Assembly (NCBI RefSeq): GCF_013409745.1
Contig: NZ_JACCBH010000001.1
Location: forward strand, 1,798,001-1,862,000
Length of the DNA: 64,000 nucleotides
Direction: 5' to 3'
Origin: Microbacterium pseudoresistens
Lineage (GTDB): Bacteria > Actinomycetota > Actinomycetes > Actinomycetales > Microbacteriaceae
Shown here: positions 49,448 through 56,867 of the stretch, piece after piece
How the letters are laid out: each line of letters begins with the position of its first letter
Position numbering within the stretch: the first letter of the stretch is position 1
The notes under the pieces: model-generated
The model's database searches: none
What the model saw: the letters and a program-made list of their open reading frames with translations, nothing else
What the model was told of the DNA's origin: nothing
Program-made: the position numbers and the translations under genes

Positions 49448-49520
49448 AGCCGCCTAAGGGAATCGAACCCTTGACCTATTCATTACGAGTGAATCGCTCT
49501 GCCGTCTGAGCTAAGGCGGC
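49448..49520 (-). tRNA. tRNA-Thr (anticodon CGT)
   Basis: Acceptor GCCGCCT pairs with AGGCGGC; anticodon loop CTCGTAA gives CGT, reading ACG; T-arm GGTTCGATTCC. The 3' CCA is not encoded. Confidence 0.95.
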
Positions 49521-49587
49521 GTGCACGGCGAACCGCACGGTGAACGATCTTACCCTGTCTGCGGGGGTGCTGCGAATCGCTTCGGCG

Positions 49588-49593
49588 TACGCT
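49588..49593 (+). promoter_or_regulatory. -10 box of leaderless nicotinamidase gene
   Basis: TACGCT ends six bases before the ATG at 49600. Confidence 0.55.
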
Positions 49594-49599
49594 CAGAGC

Positions 49600-50181
49600 A
49601 TGAGCCGAGCACTTCTCATCGTCGACGTGCAGAACGACTTCACGGAAGGCGGTGCCCTCGCCGTGTCCGGAGGTGATGCGGTCGCGGAAGGCGTCACGGC
49701 CTTCCTCGCCGCGCACGCCGCGGGCTACGACGTCATCGTCGCCTCGCGCGACTGGCACGATGCGGAGGGTGACAACGGCGGGCACTTCGCCGAGAGTCCC
49801 GACTTCGTCGACACCTGGCCCGTGCACTGCGTGGCGGGCACCGGCGGAGCCGACTATGACCCGCTGCTGCGCACCGACGCCATCACCCACCACGTCCGCA
49901 AGGGGCAGGGCGTGCCGGCGTACTCAATGTTCGAGGGCGCAGCGGATGACGGATCGAGCGTCGCCGACATCCTGTCGTCCGCCGGCGTGCTCTTCGCCGA
50001 CGTCGTCGGCATCGCCACCGATCACTGCGTGCGTGCCTCGGGGCTCGACGCCATCGCGCACGGCGTGCATGTGCGCATCCTCACCGATCTCGTCGCCGGC
50101 GTGGGGGAGGAGTCATCCCACGCGGCGCTGGCCGAACTCGCGCACGCGGGGGCGGAACTCATCGAGAGCGCGGCGGTGTGA
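49600..50181 (+). CDS. pncA: nicotinamidase (isochorismatase fold)
   Basis: 193 residues. Converts nicotinamide to nicotinate for NAD salvage. Catalytic triad: Asp in DVQNDF, Lys in KGQG, Cys in GIATDHCVRAS; metal-site residues in SRDWHDAEGDNGGHF (Asp, His). The leaderless ATG at 49600 is preferred over a start 60 bases upstream. The stop overlaps the next gene (GTGA). Confidence 0.92.
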   Translation: MSRALLIVDVQNDFTEGGALAVSGGDAVAEGVTAFLAAHAAGYDVIVASRDWHDAEGDNGGHFAESPDFVDTWPVHCVAGTGGADYDPLLRTDAITHHVRKGQGVPAYSMFEGAADDGSSVADILSSAGVLFADVVGIATDHCVRASGLDAIAHGVHVRILTDLVAGVGEESSHAALAELAHAGAELIESAAV

Positions 50182-50723
50182 GCGCCGTCGAACGCTGCGT
50201 CCTGTTTCTTCGGGCGGTCAATGTGAGCGGTCGCAACCGCGTGCCGATGGCAGAGCTGCGCGCGCTGATCACCGAGCGTCTCGGGATCGCCGACGTGACG
50301 ACGTACATCGCGAGCGGCAACGTCATCGTTCCCGAGCCCGACGATCCTGCCGCGCTGTGCTCGAAGGTGAGGGCTCTCATCTCCGAGGCGTTCGACGTCG
50401 ATACGCCGGTGATCCTGCGCACGCGGACCGAGCTCGTGGCGATGCTCGAGGGCAACCCGTTCCCGGATGCCGCCGCGGACAAGCTCCTGCACGTGATGTT
50501 CCTCGAGGGCGAGGCGCAGCCCGGGGCCGTCGAGGCGCTGACGGATCGGCTTGTCGAGGGCGAACGGATCGCCCTTCTCGGGCGGGAGCTCTGGATCGAT
50601 TACCCCGCGCAGGGCGTGCACGCCACCAAGCTCACCCGCGCCGTGCTCGATCGTGCGCTGGGCGTCGAGGGCACGGCGCGCAACATCCGCACCGTGCGCA
50701 CCCTGGTCGACCTCACGGCATGA
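50178..50723 (+). CDS. DUF1697 domain-containing protein
   Basis: 181 residues. Family pattern: CVLFLRAVNVSGRNRVPMAELRAL at the N-terminus, TTYIASGNVIV in the middle and ATKLTRAVLDRALGVEGTARNIRT near the end. Function of DUF1697 is unknown. Coupled to pncA by GTGA. Ends within the 3' end of a small minus-strand gene (11-base overlap). Confidence 0.88.
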   Translation: MSAVERCVLFLRAVNVSGRNRVPMAELRALITERLGIADVTTYIASGNVIVPEPDDPAALCSKVRALISEAFDVDTPVILRTRTELVAMLEGNPFPDAAADKLLHVMFLEGEAQPGAVEALTDRLVEGERIALLGRELWIDYPAQGVHATKLTRAVLDRALGVEGTARNIRTVRTLVDLTA

Positions 50724-50931
50724 CGTCGAGCTGAGTCTCGCGGCTCATCGCCCGCGGTGGCATGCCGGAGGGTGCCTGCGCATCCACGCGCCGCGCCGCG
50801 CATCCGATGCAGTGCACGTACACGACGACGCCCTCGGATGTGGGATGCCGGGACTCGGTCGTCCAGGCGTGCTCGTGCGTGCGCGGCGCGGTGGGTGCAA
50901 GGGGGATCGGGAGCGTGACGGGTGCGGTCAT
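50713..50931 (-). CDS. small hypothetical protein with a Cys pair
   Basis: 72 residues, not recognised. The ATG at 50931 gives MTAPVTLPIPLAPTAPRTHE; the middle has HAWTTESRH and VYVHCIGCAARR, a CxxC-like pair that might bind a metal. Divergent from the CGNR gene with 25 bases between starts, so promoters overlap. No ribosome binding site was seen. Codon usage looks coding (GC-rich third positions), but there is no independent support. Confidence 0.5.
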   Translation of the reverse strand: MTAPVTLPIPLAPTAPRTHEHAWTTESRHPTSEGVVVYVHCIGCAARRVDAQAPSGMPPRAMSRETQLDVMP

Positions 50932-50956
50932 GACTCTACGATGATGTAATGGCCTT

Positions 50957-51484
50957 ATGCATCTCAACCCTTACGGTGAGTATGCGGTGCTCATGGCTGC
51001 ATCGCTCGCGAACGACTGGCCGCAGACGCGGAGCGGCATCGAGCAGCGCACCCGCGAGTTCGGCATGACCATGGCCTTCCGCGACGCGCCGGACGATCAC
51101 CTGCGCGTGCGCGCCGTGGTCGATGAGTGGCTTCGCATCGTCGACGCCGATGACCACGCCGAGCGTGCGCGACTGCTGAACCGGATGATGGCGGAGTCGG
51201 CCGCGCATCCCTACCTCACCGATCATGACGGCGAGGGCTGGCACCTGCACTACCGCGAGCCCGACGACGCCCTGCCGCTCGTACTGCGCGCGGTGATCTC
51301 GGTCGGCACCTCCCTGCACCTCGTCGGGCGGGGGATGCACAGGCTCGGGCGGTGCGCCGCGGATCCGTGCACGAACGTCGTGGTCGACGTCACCCGCAAC
51401 GGCCGCCAGCGCTACTGCTCGGTGCGATGCGCCAACCGGGACGGGGTGCGGCGGCACCGTGCTCGGGCATCGACTCCGAGCTGA
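50957..51484 (+). CDS. CGNR zinc finger protein
   Basis: 175 residues. An N-terminal stress-related ABATE-like domain and a C-terminal zinc finger CAADPCTNVVVDVTRNGRQ followed by RYCSVRCANRDGVRRHR, where CANR stands for the family CGNR. Such proteins are putative DNA-binding regulators. Start is uncertain: an ATG at 50949 is out of frame, and a weak -10 (TACGAT, 50937-50942) lies 14 bases before 50957. Target unknown. Confidence 0.85.
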   Translation: MHLNPYGEYAVLMAASLANDWPQTRSGIEQRTREFGMTMAFRDAPDDHLRVRAVVDEWLRIVDADDHAERARLLNRMMAESAAHPYLTDHDGEGWHLHYREPDDALPLVLRAVISVGTSLHLVGRGMHRLGRCAADPCTNVVVDVTRNGRQRYCSVRCANRDGVRRHRARASTPS

Positions 51485-51490
51485 CAGGGA

Positions 51491-51955
51491 TCAAGCGGCG
51501 CGCCGCTTGCGCGCCAGTCTCGCGGACTCCCGCGCATTCACGGCAGCGAAGAACCGGTTCTTCTTCGTGTTCTGGAAGGCGGCGCACCGCCACTGGTCCG
51601 ACTCTCTGACGAAGACGAACGTCTGCGCCTTGTCGTGCGCGATGTGCCTGCCCTTGCCGATGCCGCCCTCGGTCACGACGACCACGACATCGTCGCTGAG
51701 GGGAGTCGCCGACAGGATGCGCATCGACATGCGACTGCCGCGCTGCCATGTCGAGAACAGCGGGATGTGATCCTCCTCGATCCGAGCGCGACCGGTCGAG
51801 ACGGTGCCGATGAAGATCACGTAGCTCGCGTCGTCCGTGAACTCGGCGGCGTAGGCGGCGGCGTCGCCCGCATCCCACGCGAGGCGCATCCGCTCCAGAG
51901 TCTCGATGACACCGGTGGGGACGGTGGTGTTCTGGTCGATGGCGATCTCGGTCAT
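51491..51955 (-). CDS. SnoaL/NTF2-like protein (SgcJ/EcaC family)
   Basis: 154 residues with an NTF2-like cone fold: ERMRLAWDAGDAAAYAAEFTDDASYV, then TGRARIEEDHIPLF and RESDQWRCAAFQNTKKNRFF. Family members include small enzymes and binding proteins; the role here is unknown. The ATG follows GGGAG. It is divergent from a PadR regulator 81 bases away with palindromes between, so it is probably the regulator's target. Confidence 0.8.
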   Translation of the reverse strand: MTEIAIDQNTTVPTGVIETLERMRLAWDAGDAAAYAAEFTDDASYVIFIGTVSTGRARIEEDHIPLFSTWQRGSRMSMRILSATPLSDDVVVVVTEGGIGKGRHIAHDKAQTFVFVRESDQWRCAAFQNTKKNRFFAAVNARESARLARKRRAA

Positions 51956-51972
51956 GATGACTCCCTTGATAG

Positions 51973-52007
51973 TGCAAGTTGCAATAAATAAATAATGCAA
52001 AATGCAT
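51973..52007. promoter_or_regulatory. putative PadR operator region
   Basis: AT-rich island holding two palindromes, TGCAAGTTGCA (51973-51983) and ATGCAAAATGCAT (51995-52007), sharing the TGCA/TTGCA unit. The second covers the -35 region of padR. Likely bound by the PadR dimer to control both divergent genes. Confidence 0.55.
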
Positions 52008-52024
52008 CAATAGGTGTCAAGACG

Positions 52025-52030
52025 TAGACT
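52025..52030 (+). promoter_or_regulatory. -10 box of leaderless padR
   Basis: TAGACT ends six bases before the GTG at 52037. Confidence 0.6.
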
Positions 52031-52036
52031 CGGCCT

Positions 52037-52636
52037 GTGAGCGAGAAGGGTGCACGCGTCGGCCGCGTCGAGCGGGATCTGCCCGCACTCACCGTGCTCG
52101 CGCTGCTCACGCAGGGGCCCCGCCATCCGTACGACATCCATCGCTTCGTGGTCGAGACCCGCAAAGATTTCGTCGCCGGTGTGCCGCGCAGCATCTACCA
52201 CGCGGTCCAGAAGCTGCACGCGGCCCATCTGATCGAAGAGGTCGGCTCGGAGCAGGAGGGCGGTCGTCCGGAGCGCACGGTGTTCGCGCTCACCGAGGCC
52301 GGTCGATCCGAGCTTCGCCGCCGCGTGACGCTGCTGCTGTCCGTGCCACAGCCCGATCGCACGGTCACGATCGCGGGGCTGTCGTTCCTCGCCGTGCTGA
52401 GCCGCGACGAGGCGCTCCTCGCGCTGCGTGCCCGCATCGCCGCGCTCGCGGCGGATATCGCCGTGAAAAGCGCCGATATCGCCACCACTGGGCATCTGCC
52501 GCCCCTTCTGGTGGTCGAGGCGGAGTACGAGCGGGATCAGCTGCAGGCCGAGCACGCCTGGATGGATGCCCTGCGGACCCGCCTCGAGGAGGGCGATCTC
52601 CCGTGGTTGTCTGATCCTCCGCCTGTCATCCCCTGA
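52037..52636 (+). CDS. PadR-family transcriptional regulator
   Basis: 199 residues. Winged helix starting LPALTVLALLTQGPRHPYDIH with the wing YHAVQKLHAAHLIEE and GGRPERTVFALTEAG; the C-terminal helices form the dimer interface, as in the longer PadR subgroup. PadR proteins are usually repressors relieved by phenolic or lipophilic ligands. Target most likely the SnoaL-like gene across the shared promoter. Confidence 0.9.
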   Translation: MSEKGARVGRVERDLPALTVLALLTQGPRHPYDIHRFVVETRKDFVAGVPRSIYHAVQKLHAAHLIEEVGSEQEGGRPERTVFALTEAGRSELRRRVTLLLSVPQPDRTVTIAGLSFLAVLSRDEALLALRARIAALAADIAVKSADIATTGHLPPLLVVEAEYERDQLQAEHAWMDALRTRLEEGDLPWLSDPPPVIP

Positions 52637-52757
52637 CAGGACTCGCCATCGAACACGGCTGCGTGCGATGCTGCGGTGGAGTCAACGGAGCGCTGCGGGA
52701 ACCGCGCGTTCCGCAGCGTTTCATGGCTCGACGATAACGTCGACCGCTGACAACGGG

Positions 52758-53049
52758 TGGGCCCCGAGGGGCTCGAACCCTCGACCCGCGGATTAACATC
52801 CCACTTCGGCTTTCGCCGCCGCCTCAGGGCGTTCGTGGGCTGGACTGTCCCTTCACCATGGCTTGCGCTGTAGGTGCCACCCGTCCAGTCTCTACACCTT
52901 CCGGACGCACGTCCGGCTTGGCTCGGGATTGCCATCTGGTCTCCCAGGAAGGGTTCCCCGACTTTGAGTGGTGTCATCCCCAGGGTTTCCCCCGAGGCGC
53001 TCCTATTTTCTGTTGAAGTCCGATGCTCTGCCAACTGAGCTAGAGGCCC
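52758..53049 (-). tRNA. tRNA-Lys (anticodon TTT) interrupted by a group I intron
   Basis: 5' exon 53049-53016 (34 nt) and 3' exon 52796-52758 (39 nt, with discriminator A) join into a full cloverleaf. Acceptor GGGCCTC pairs with GGGGCCC (one T-G pair); D-arm GCTCAGTTGGCAGAGC; anticodon loop CTTTTAA with TTT; T-arm GAGGGTTCGAGCCCCTC. There is no long variable arm, so it is not tRNA-Leu. The split lies between T34 and T35. CCA is not encoded. A TAGACT box (53063-53058) lies nine bases upstream of the 5' end. Splicing must occur for lysine AAA decoding by this tRNA; other tRNA-Lys genes may exist elsewhere. Confidence 0.92.
52797..53015 (-). ncRNA. group I intron (IC3-like) in tRNA-Lys
   Basis: 219 nt, no ORF. 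Conserved core elements in order on the minus strand: GGGGGAAACCC (P4/P5 region); GGCAATCCCGAGCCAAGCC (52933-52915, P/Q-like); a P8 hairpin CCGGACGTGCGTCCGG; GGAAGGTGTAGAGACTGGAC (52902-52883, R-like with the G-binding site); GGGACAGTCC (S-like, pairs with R as P7 region); a terminal GGCGAAAGCC tetraloop hairpin (P9). The intron ends in G, the 5' exon ends in U, and GGAG (IGS) can pair with exon CUU plus the first intron C, giving the U-G splice pair. From memory, the same blocks appear in the Anabaena tRNA-Leu(UAA) intron. Confidence 0.9.
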
Positions 53050-53057
53050 GTGTCTCC

Positions 53058-53063
53058 AGTCTA
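53058..53063 (-). promoter_or_regulatory. -10 box of the tRNA-Lys gene
   Basis: TAGACT on the minus strand, ending eight bases before the mature tRNA 5' end. Confidence 0.55.
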
Positions 53064-53100
53064 TGGCCCCGCGCTGAGTGCCGTGTTGCATTGTGGCGCG

Positions 53101-53106
53101 TACCCT
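53101..53106 (+). promoter_or_regulatory. -10 box, leaderless
   Basis: TACCCT ends six bases before the GTG at 53113. Confidence 0.45.
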
Positions 53107-53112
53107 GAGTCG

Positions 53113-53742
53113 GTGCCCGAATCGTTCAAGCGTCCCGTCCGTCGACCCACGGAGTCGTTCGACAGCCTCGTCGGCGGCACGGATCCGGCCGATCAGGCGC
53201 GGGCCGCGCACCGTACGGCCTCGGCACTGCTGGCGCGCGTACGGGCCGATGAGAGCGGAATGAGCGCCGAGCGGCTGATCGCCTACACGCGCGAGCACGG
53301 CATCGACGAGATCGCCGAACTGTGGGCGGCGGCTCCGGCGCACTCGCTGCCCGGCGCGCTGTGGCGGCTGTACGTGCTGCAGGCGGCGATCCACGCCGAC
53401 CCGTCGACGGCGGCGTTCCTGCACGAGCGCGGCCGGGTGGAGCTTCCCACGGCGGACGCCCTGGTCGCCGGCGCCCCGGTGCCTGCGAGCCCCGACGAGA
53501 TCGTCTCGCTCATCGACACGATCCTGCACGGTGCCTTCCGCGGCGACTTCTCCGTCGCGCTCGAGCGCGCGGCGGCCTTCTGCCGTGTGCAGGCGTCGGG
53601 CGCGACGCACATCGCCGACGATTACGAGCCCACCGAGCCGGTGCGGGGCAGCGAGCTGACGACCCGTGCCCTGCGACTCAGCGGTTACGCCGACGACCTG
53701 GCGGCCTCGGCGGCCGCCTGGCGGCGCGGGATGCTGGACTGA
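53113..53742 (+). CDS. conserved actinobacterial hypothetical protein
   Basis: 209 residues, no membrane segment or signal, no motif that I recognise. The middle (ELWAAAPAHSLPGALWRLYVLQAAIHADP) is helical and the protein ends AYADDLAAS...RRGML-like. Similar proteins occur in relatives, sometimes labelled as RNA polymerase-related without basis. Start GTG set by a leaderless -10 box; an in-frame ATG 63 bases upstream overlaps the tRNA promoter and is unlikely. Confidence 0.7.
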   Translation: MPESFKRPVRRPTESFDSLVGGTDPADQARAAHRTASALLARVRADESGMSAERLIAYTREHGIDEIAELWAAAPAHSLPGALWRLYVLQAAIHADPSTAAFLHERGRVELPTADALVAGAPVPASPDEIVSLIDTILHGAFRGDFSVALERAAAFCRVQASGATHIADDYEPTEPVRGSELTTRALRLSGYADDLAASAAAWRRGMLD

Positions 53743-53771
53743 GGTCCGCACCGCACCAAGAAAGAGTAAGA

Positions 53772-53847
53772 CCGGGCCGCAAGAACGCCTCTCGGCGGAA
53801 GGCCGCTCGCAGCGGCAAAATTTGGAGCCCGGGGTTATGCGGCCCGG
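53772..53847. other. structured intergenic segment, possible RNA
   Basis: A 10-bp outer stem (CCGGGCCGCA with TGCGGCCCGG) encloses two small hairpins, CGCC-TCTC-GGCG and GCCGCT-CGC-AGCGGC, then an unpaired A/T-rich stretch: a multi-arm fold of 76 nt. No RNA family recognised; it may be a terminator of the upstream gene. Confidence 0.35.
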
Positions 53848-53920
53848 CCGATCAAGTGTAACGCGTCGCTCCCGGTGGTATCCCCGAAAGGTGCGAACGG
53901 GGGATGCGCGGTCGGCACCC

Positions 53921-53926
53921 TAAGCT
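53921..53926 (+). promoter_or_regulatory. -10 box of leaderless aminotransferase gene
   Basis: TAAGCT ends six bases before the ATG at 53933. Confidence 0.55.
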
Positions 53927-53932
53927 CGGATC

Positions 53933-54817
53933 ATGCAACGGCGCTTCGCTCTCATGATCTCTCCGGTGGCCGCCGACGACGAGCGCGACGACTTCGATGA
54001 CACCTTCACGACCGTGGATGCCTCGGCCCCCGCCCTCAGCGTGGGCGAGCTGAGCACGCAGCGCGGCGACGGGGTGTTCGAATCGATCGGTGTCGTCGAC
54101 GGTCACGCGCAGGAGGCGGAGGCGCACGTGCACCGCCTGGCGCACTCCGCGATGCTCTGCGACCTGCCCGGGCCCAACGCCGCGCAGTGGCGCCGGGCGA
54201 TCGAGGTCGCCGCGGCGCAATGCGCGCCGGGCGAGGCGGTCATCAAGCTCATCCTCAGCCGCGGTGTGGAGCACGGCCCGACTCCCACGGCCTGGGCCAC
54301 GGCGGCGCCGGCCGGCGACTTCGCCGCGGCACGACGAGACGGCGTGCGGGTGGTGACCCTGGATCGCGGCTACGACAGCGGCGCATCCGAACGCGCACCG
54401 TGGCTGCTGCTGGGCGCGAAGACCCTGTCGTACGCGGTGAACATGGCTGCGCTGCGCGAGGCGCACCGGCGCGGCGCCGACGACGCGATCTTCGTCTCCA
54501 GCGACGGCATCGTGCTCGAGGCGCCCACGGCATCCCTCATCCTGCGCCGCGGCGACACGTTCACGACCCCGGCGCCGACGGGCGGCATCTTGCACGGCAC
54601 GACCCAGCTCAGCGTCTTCGAGTACCTGGCGGCGGAGGGGTTCCGCACCGCGTACGAGACCATCCCCGTGGCAGGGCTCGCCACCGCGGATGCGGCCTGG
54701 CTGGTCTCAAGCCTGCGCCTGGCCGCTCCGATCCGGGCGATCGACGGCGCGGCGCTCCCCGTGGACGGAGGGATCACCGCATCCCTCAACCGGTATCTGC
54801 TCTCCCCGCGGAACTGA
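53933..54817 (+). CDS. pabC: class IV aminotransferase (aminodeoxychorismate lyase-like)
   Basis: 294 residues of the fold-type IV PLP family. GDGVFESIGV near the N-terminus, the PLP lysine in GAKTLSYAVNM, then DDAIFVSSDGIVLEAPTAS and TGGILHGTTQ, the usual phosphate-binding block. Likely forms 4-aminobenzoate for folate, or is a D-amino acid/branched-chain aminotransferase; the PabC call is the commonest for this context but not certain. No pabA/pabB nearby. Confidence 0.75.
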   Translation: MQRRFALMISPVAADDERDDFDDTFTTVDASAPALSVGELSTQRGDGVFESIGVVDGHAQEAEAHVHRLAHSAMLCDLPGPNAAQWRRAIEVAAAQCAPGEAVIKLILSRGVEHGPTPTAWATAAPAGDFAAARRDGVRVVTLDRGYDSGASERAPWLLLGAKTLSYAVNMAALREAHRRGADDAIFVSSDGIVLEAPTASLILRRGDTFTTPAPTGGILHGTTQLSVFEYLAAEGFRTAYETIPVAGLATADAAWLVSSLRLAAPIRAIDGAALPVDGGITASLNRYLLSPRN

Positions 54818-54964
54818 CCCGCGCACGGAACCCGCGCATCCGGAAGCCTGAACCCACCGCCCGTGCGGGAAAGGGGACACCCGAATCAGGCATCCGGCCG
54901 GTAATAGGCAGAATCCGCGGAAGACTGCCTGCTGCCGGGCGGATGCCCGAGCCCGGACGCCGGA

Positions 54965-55744
54965 TCACCCGAAGCGGCCGGAGACGTAGTCCTCGGTGGC
55001 CTGCATGGCGGGGGTGGTGAAGATCGTGGCGGTGTCGTCGTACTCGATGAGCTTGCCGGGCTTGCCGCTGCCGGCGATGTTGAAGAACGCCGTCTTCTCG
55101 GACACGCGGCTCGCCTGCTGCATGTTGTGCGTGACGATCACCACCGTGTACTCGTTCTTCAGCTCGCCGATGAGCTCCTCGATCGCGTACGTCGAGATGG
55201 GGTCGAGTGCCGAGCACGGCTCGTCCATGAGGATCACCTCCGGCGAGACGGCGATGGCCCGCGCGATGCACAGGCGCTGCTGCTGGCCGCCCGAGAGGCC
55301 CGAGCCCGGCCGATCGAGGCGGTCCTTGACCTCGTTCCACAGGTTGGCGCCGGTGAGCGCCTTCTCGACGAGGGCATCCTGATCCGACTTCGACATGCGG
55401 GTGTTGTTGAGCTTCACGCCCGCCAGCACGTTCTCCTTGATCGACATGGTGGGGAACGGGTTGGGCCGCTGGAACACCATGCCCACCTGGCGACGCACGA
55501 GCACGGGATCGACGTCGGCGCCGTAGAGGTCCTTGCCGTCCAGCAGCACCTCACCCTGCACGCGGGCGCCGGGGATCACCTCGTGCATCCGGTTGAGGGT
55601 GCGCAGGAAGGTCGACTTTCCGCATCCCGACGGACCGATGAAGGCGGTGACGCTGCGCGGCTCGATCTCGAGCGAGACCCCCTCGACGGCGAGGAAGTCG
55701 CCGTAGTAGACGTTGAGGTCGTTGACTTCGATGCTCTTGGACAC
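54965..55744 (-). CDS. pstB: phosphate ABC transporter ATPase
   Basis: 259 residues. Walker [10 protein letters not shown], signature LSGGQQQR, Walker [14 protein letters not shown] and the D/H loops. Energises high-affinity phosphate import. GTG start after AAGGAG. Last gene of the pstSCAB operon; a 147-base spacer before the convergent gene holds only short inverted repeats such as AGGCAG/CTGCCT (54906-54930). Confidence 0.96.
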   Translation of the reverse strand: MSKSIEVNDLNVYYGDFLAVEGVSLEIEPRSVTAFIGPSGCGKSTFLRTLNRMHEVIPGARVQGEVLLDGKDLYGADVDPVLVRRQVGMVFQRPNPFPTMSIKENVLAGVKLNNTRMSKSDQDALVEKALTGANLWNEVKDRLDRPGSGLSGGQQQRLCIARAIAVSPEVILMDEPCSALDPISTYAIEELIGELKNEYTVVIVTHNMQQASRVSEKTAFFNIAGSGKPGKLIEYDDTATIFTTPAMQATEDYVSGRFG

Positions 55745-55768
55745 GTGAGCTCCTTGGGGTGGTCCGGC

Positions 55769-56866
55769 TCAGCGGCCGGAGGTCTTGGGGGCGAACACCT
55801 TCGCGATCAGGCGCGCGAGCAGGTTCAGCACCATGACGATGAGGATGAGGGTGAGCGCGGCCGCCCACGCGCGGGCGATGGCCGAATCGGGGCTGGTGCC
55901 CTGGTTCATGTACTGGTTGTAGGCGAAGACCGGCAGCGTCATCATCTGCCCGTCGAAGATGTTCGTGTTCAGGCTCATGGTGAACCCGGCGGTCAGAAGC
56001 AGCGGGGCGGTCTCGCCGATCACACGGGCGATGGAGAGCATGACCGAGGTCATGATGCCCGCGATCGAGGTGGGCAGCACGACCTTGAGCACGGTCAGCC
56101 ACTTCGGCACGCCGAGCGCGTACGACGCCTCGCGCAGCTCGTTCGGCACGATCCGCAGCAGCTCCTCGCTGCCGCGGACGACGACGGGCGTCATCAGCAC
56201 CGCGAGTGCCAGGGCGCCCATGAATCCCATCGAGATGCCGGGTCGGATGATGAGGGCGAACACAGAGTAGATGAACAGACCGGCCACGATCGAGGGGATG
56301 CCGGTCATCACGTCGACGAAGAACGTGATGGCCTTGGCGACGGGGCCGCGGCCGTATTCGACGAGGTAGATCGAGGTCATCAGACCGATCGGCACGGAGA
56401 TGATCGTCGCTGTCAGAGTGATGAGCACGGTGCCCCAGATCGCGTGCACGATGCCCCCGCCCTCGCCCACGACGTTGCGCATCGTCCAGGTGAAGAACTC
56501 GGCGTCGAAGCGCTCCAGTCCGTTGGCCACCACGGTCCACAGCAGTGAGACCAGCGGCAGCAGGGCGAGGAGGAACGCCGAGGACACCAGTGCGGTCATC
56601 AACCGATCGATCGCCTTGCGGCGGCTTTCGGCGATGACCGAGATCACCGTGATCAGCACCATGTAGATCACGGCGCCGACGATCGTGGCGCCGACGGCGT
56701 TGAAGTGCTGCAGGCCTTCGCCGATGCTCGCCACCCCGAAGATCGCGTAGGCGATGGCGAGAGAGACGAGCAGCAGGGTCCACGGCACCCAGCGGGCGAG
56801 CTTGCCCGCGGTGAGCGAGGCGGCGGGGGCGGTGCCGGTCGCGGTGCGGGCGTCGAGCACGGTCAT
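55769..56866 (-). CDS. pstA: phosphate ABC transporter permease PstA
   Basis: 365 residues, longer than the common 280-300 because of an extra N-terminal region with about three membrane helices. The BPD_transp_1 core includes GTVLITLTATIISVPIGLMT and the EAA-like loop ELREASYALGVPKWLTVLKVVLP. Forms the channel with PstC. One base separates it from pstC. Confidence 0.94.
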   Translation of the reverse strand: MTVLDARTATGTAPAASLTAGKLARWVPWTLLLVSLAIAYAIFGVASIGEGLQHFNAVGATIVGAVIYMVLITVISVIAESRRKAIDRLMTALVSSAFLLALLPLVSLLWTVVANGLERFDAEFFTWTMRNVVGEGGGIVHAIWGTVLITLTATIISVPIGLMTSIYLVEYGRGPVAKAITFFVDVMTGIPSIVAGLFIYSVFALIIRPGISMGFMGALALAVLMTPVVVRGSEELLRIVPNELREASYALGVPKWLTVLKVVLPTSIAGIMTSVMLSIARVIGETAPLLLTAGFTMSLNTNIFDGQMMTLPVFAYNQYMNQGTSPDSAIARAWAAALTLILIVMVLNLLARLIAKVFAPKTSGR

Positions 56867-56867
56867 G

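Noticed and set aside
52566..52796. Plus-strand open frame running through the tRNA-Lys 3' exon
   Set aside because: Antisense to a tRNA with clear structure; no coding signal.
52758..53049. tRNA-Leu(UAA) with its classical intron
   Set aside because: The joined tRNA has anticodon TTT, a short variable loop and a lysine-type body, so it is tRNA-Lys despite the Leu-type intron.
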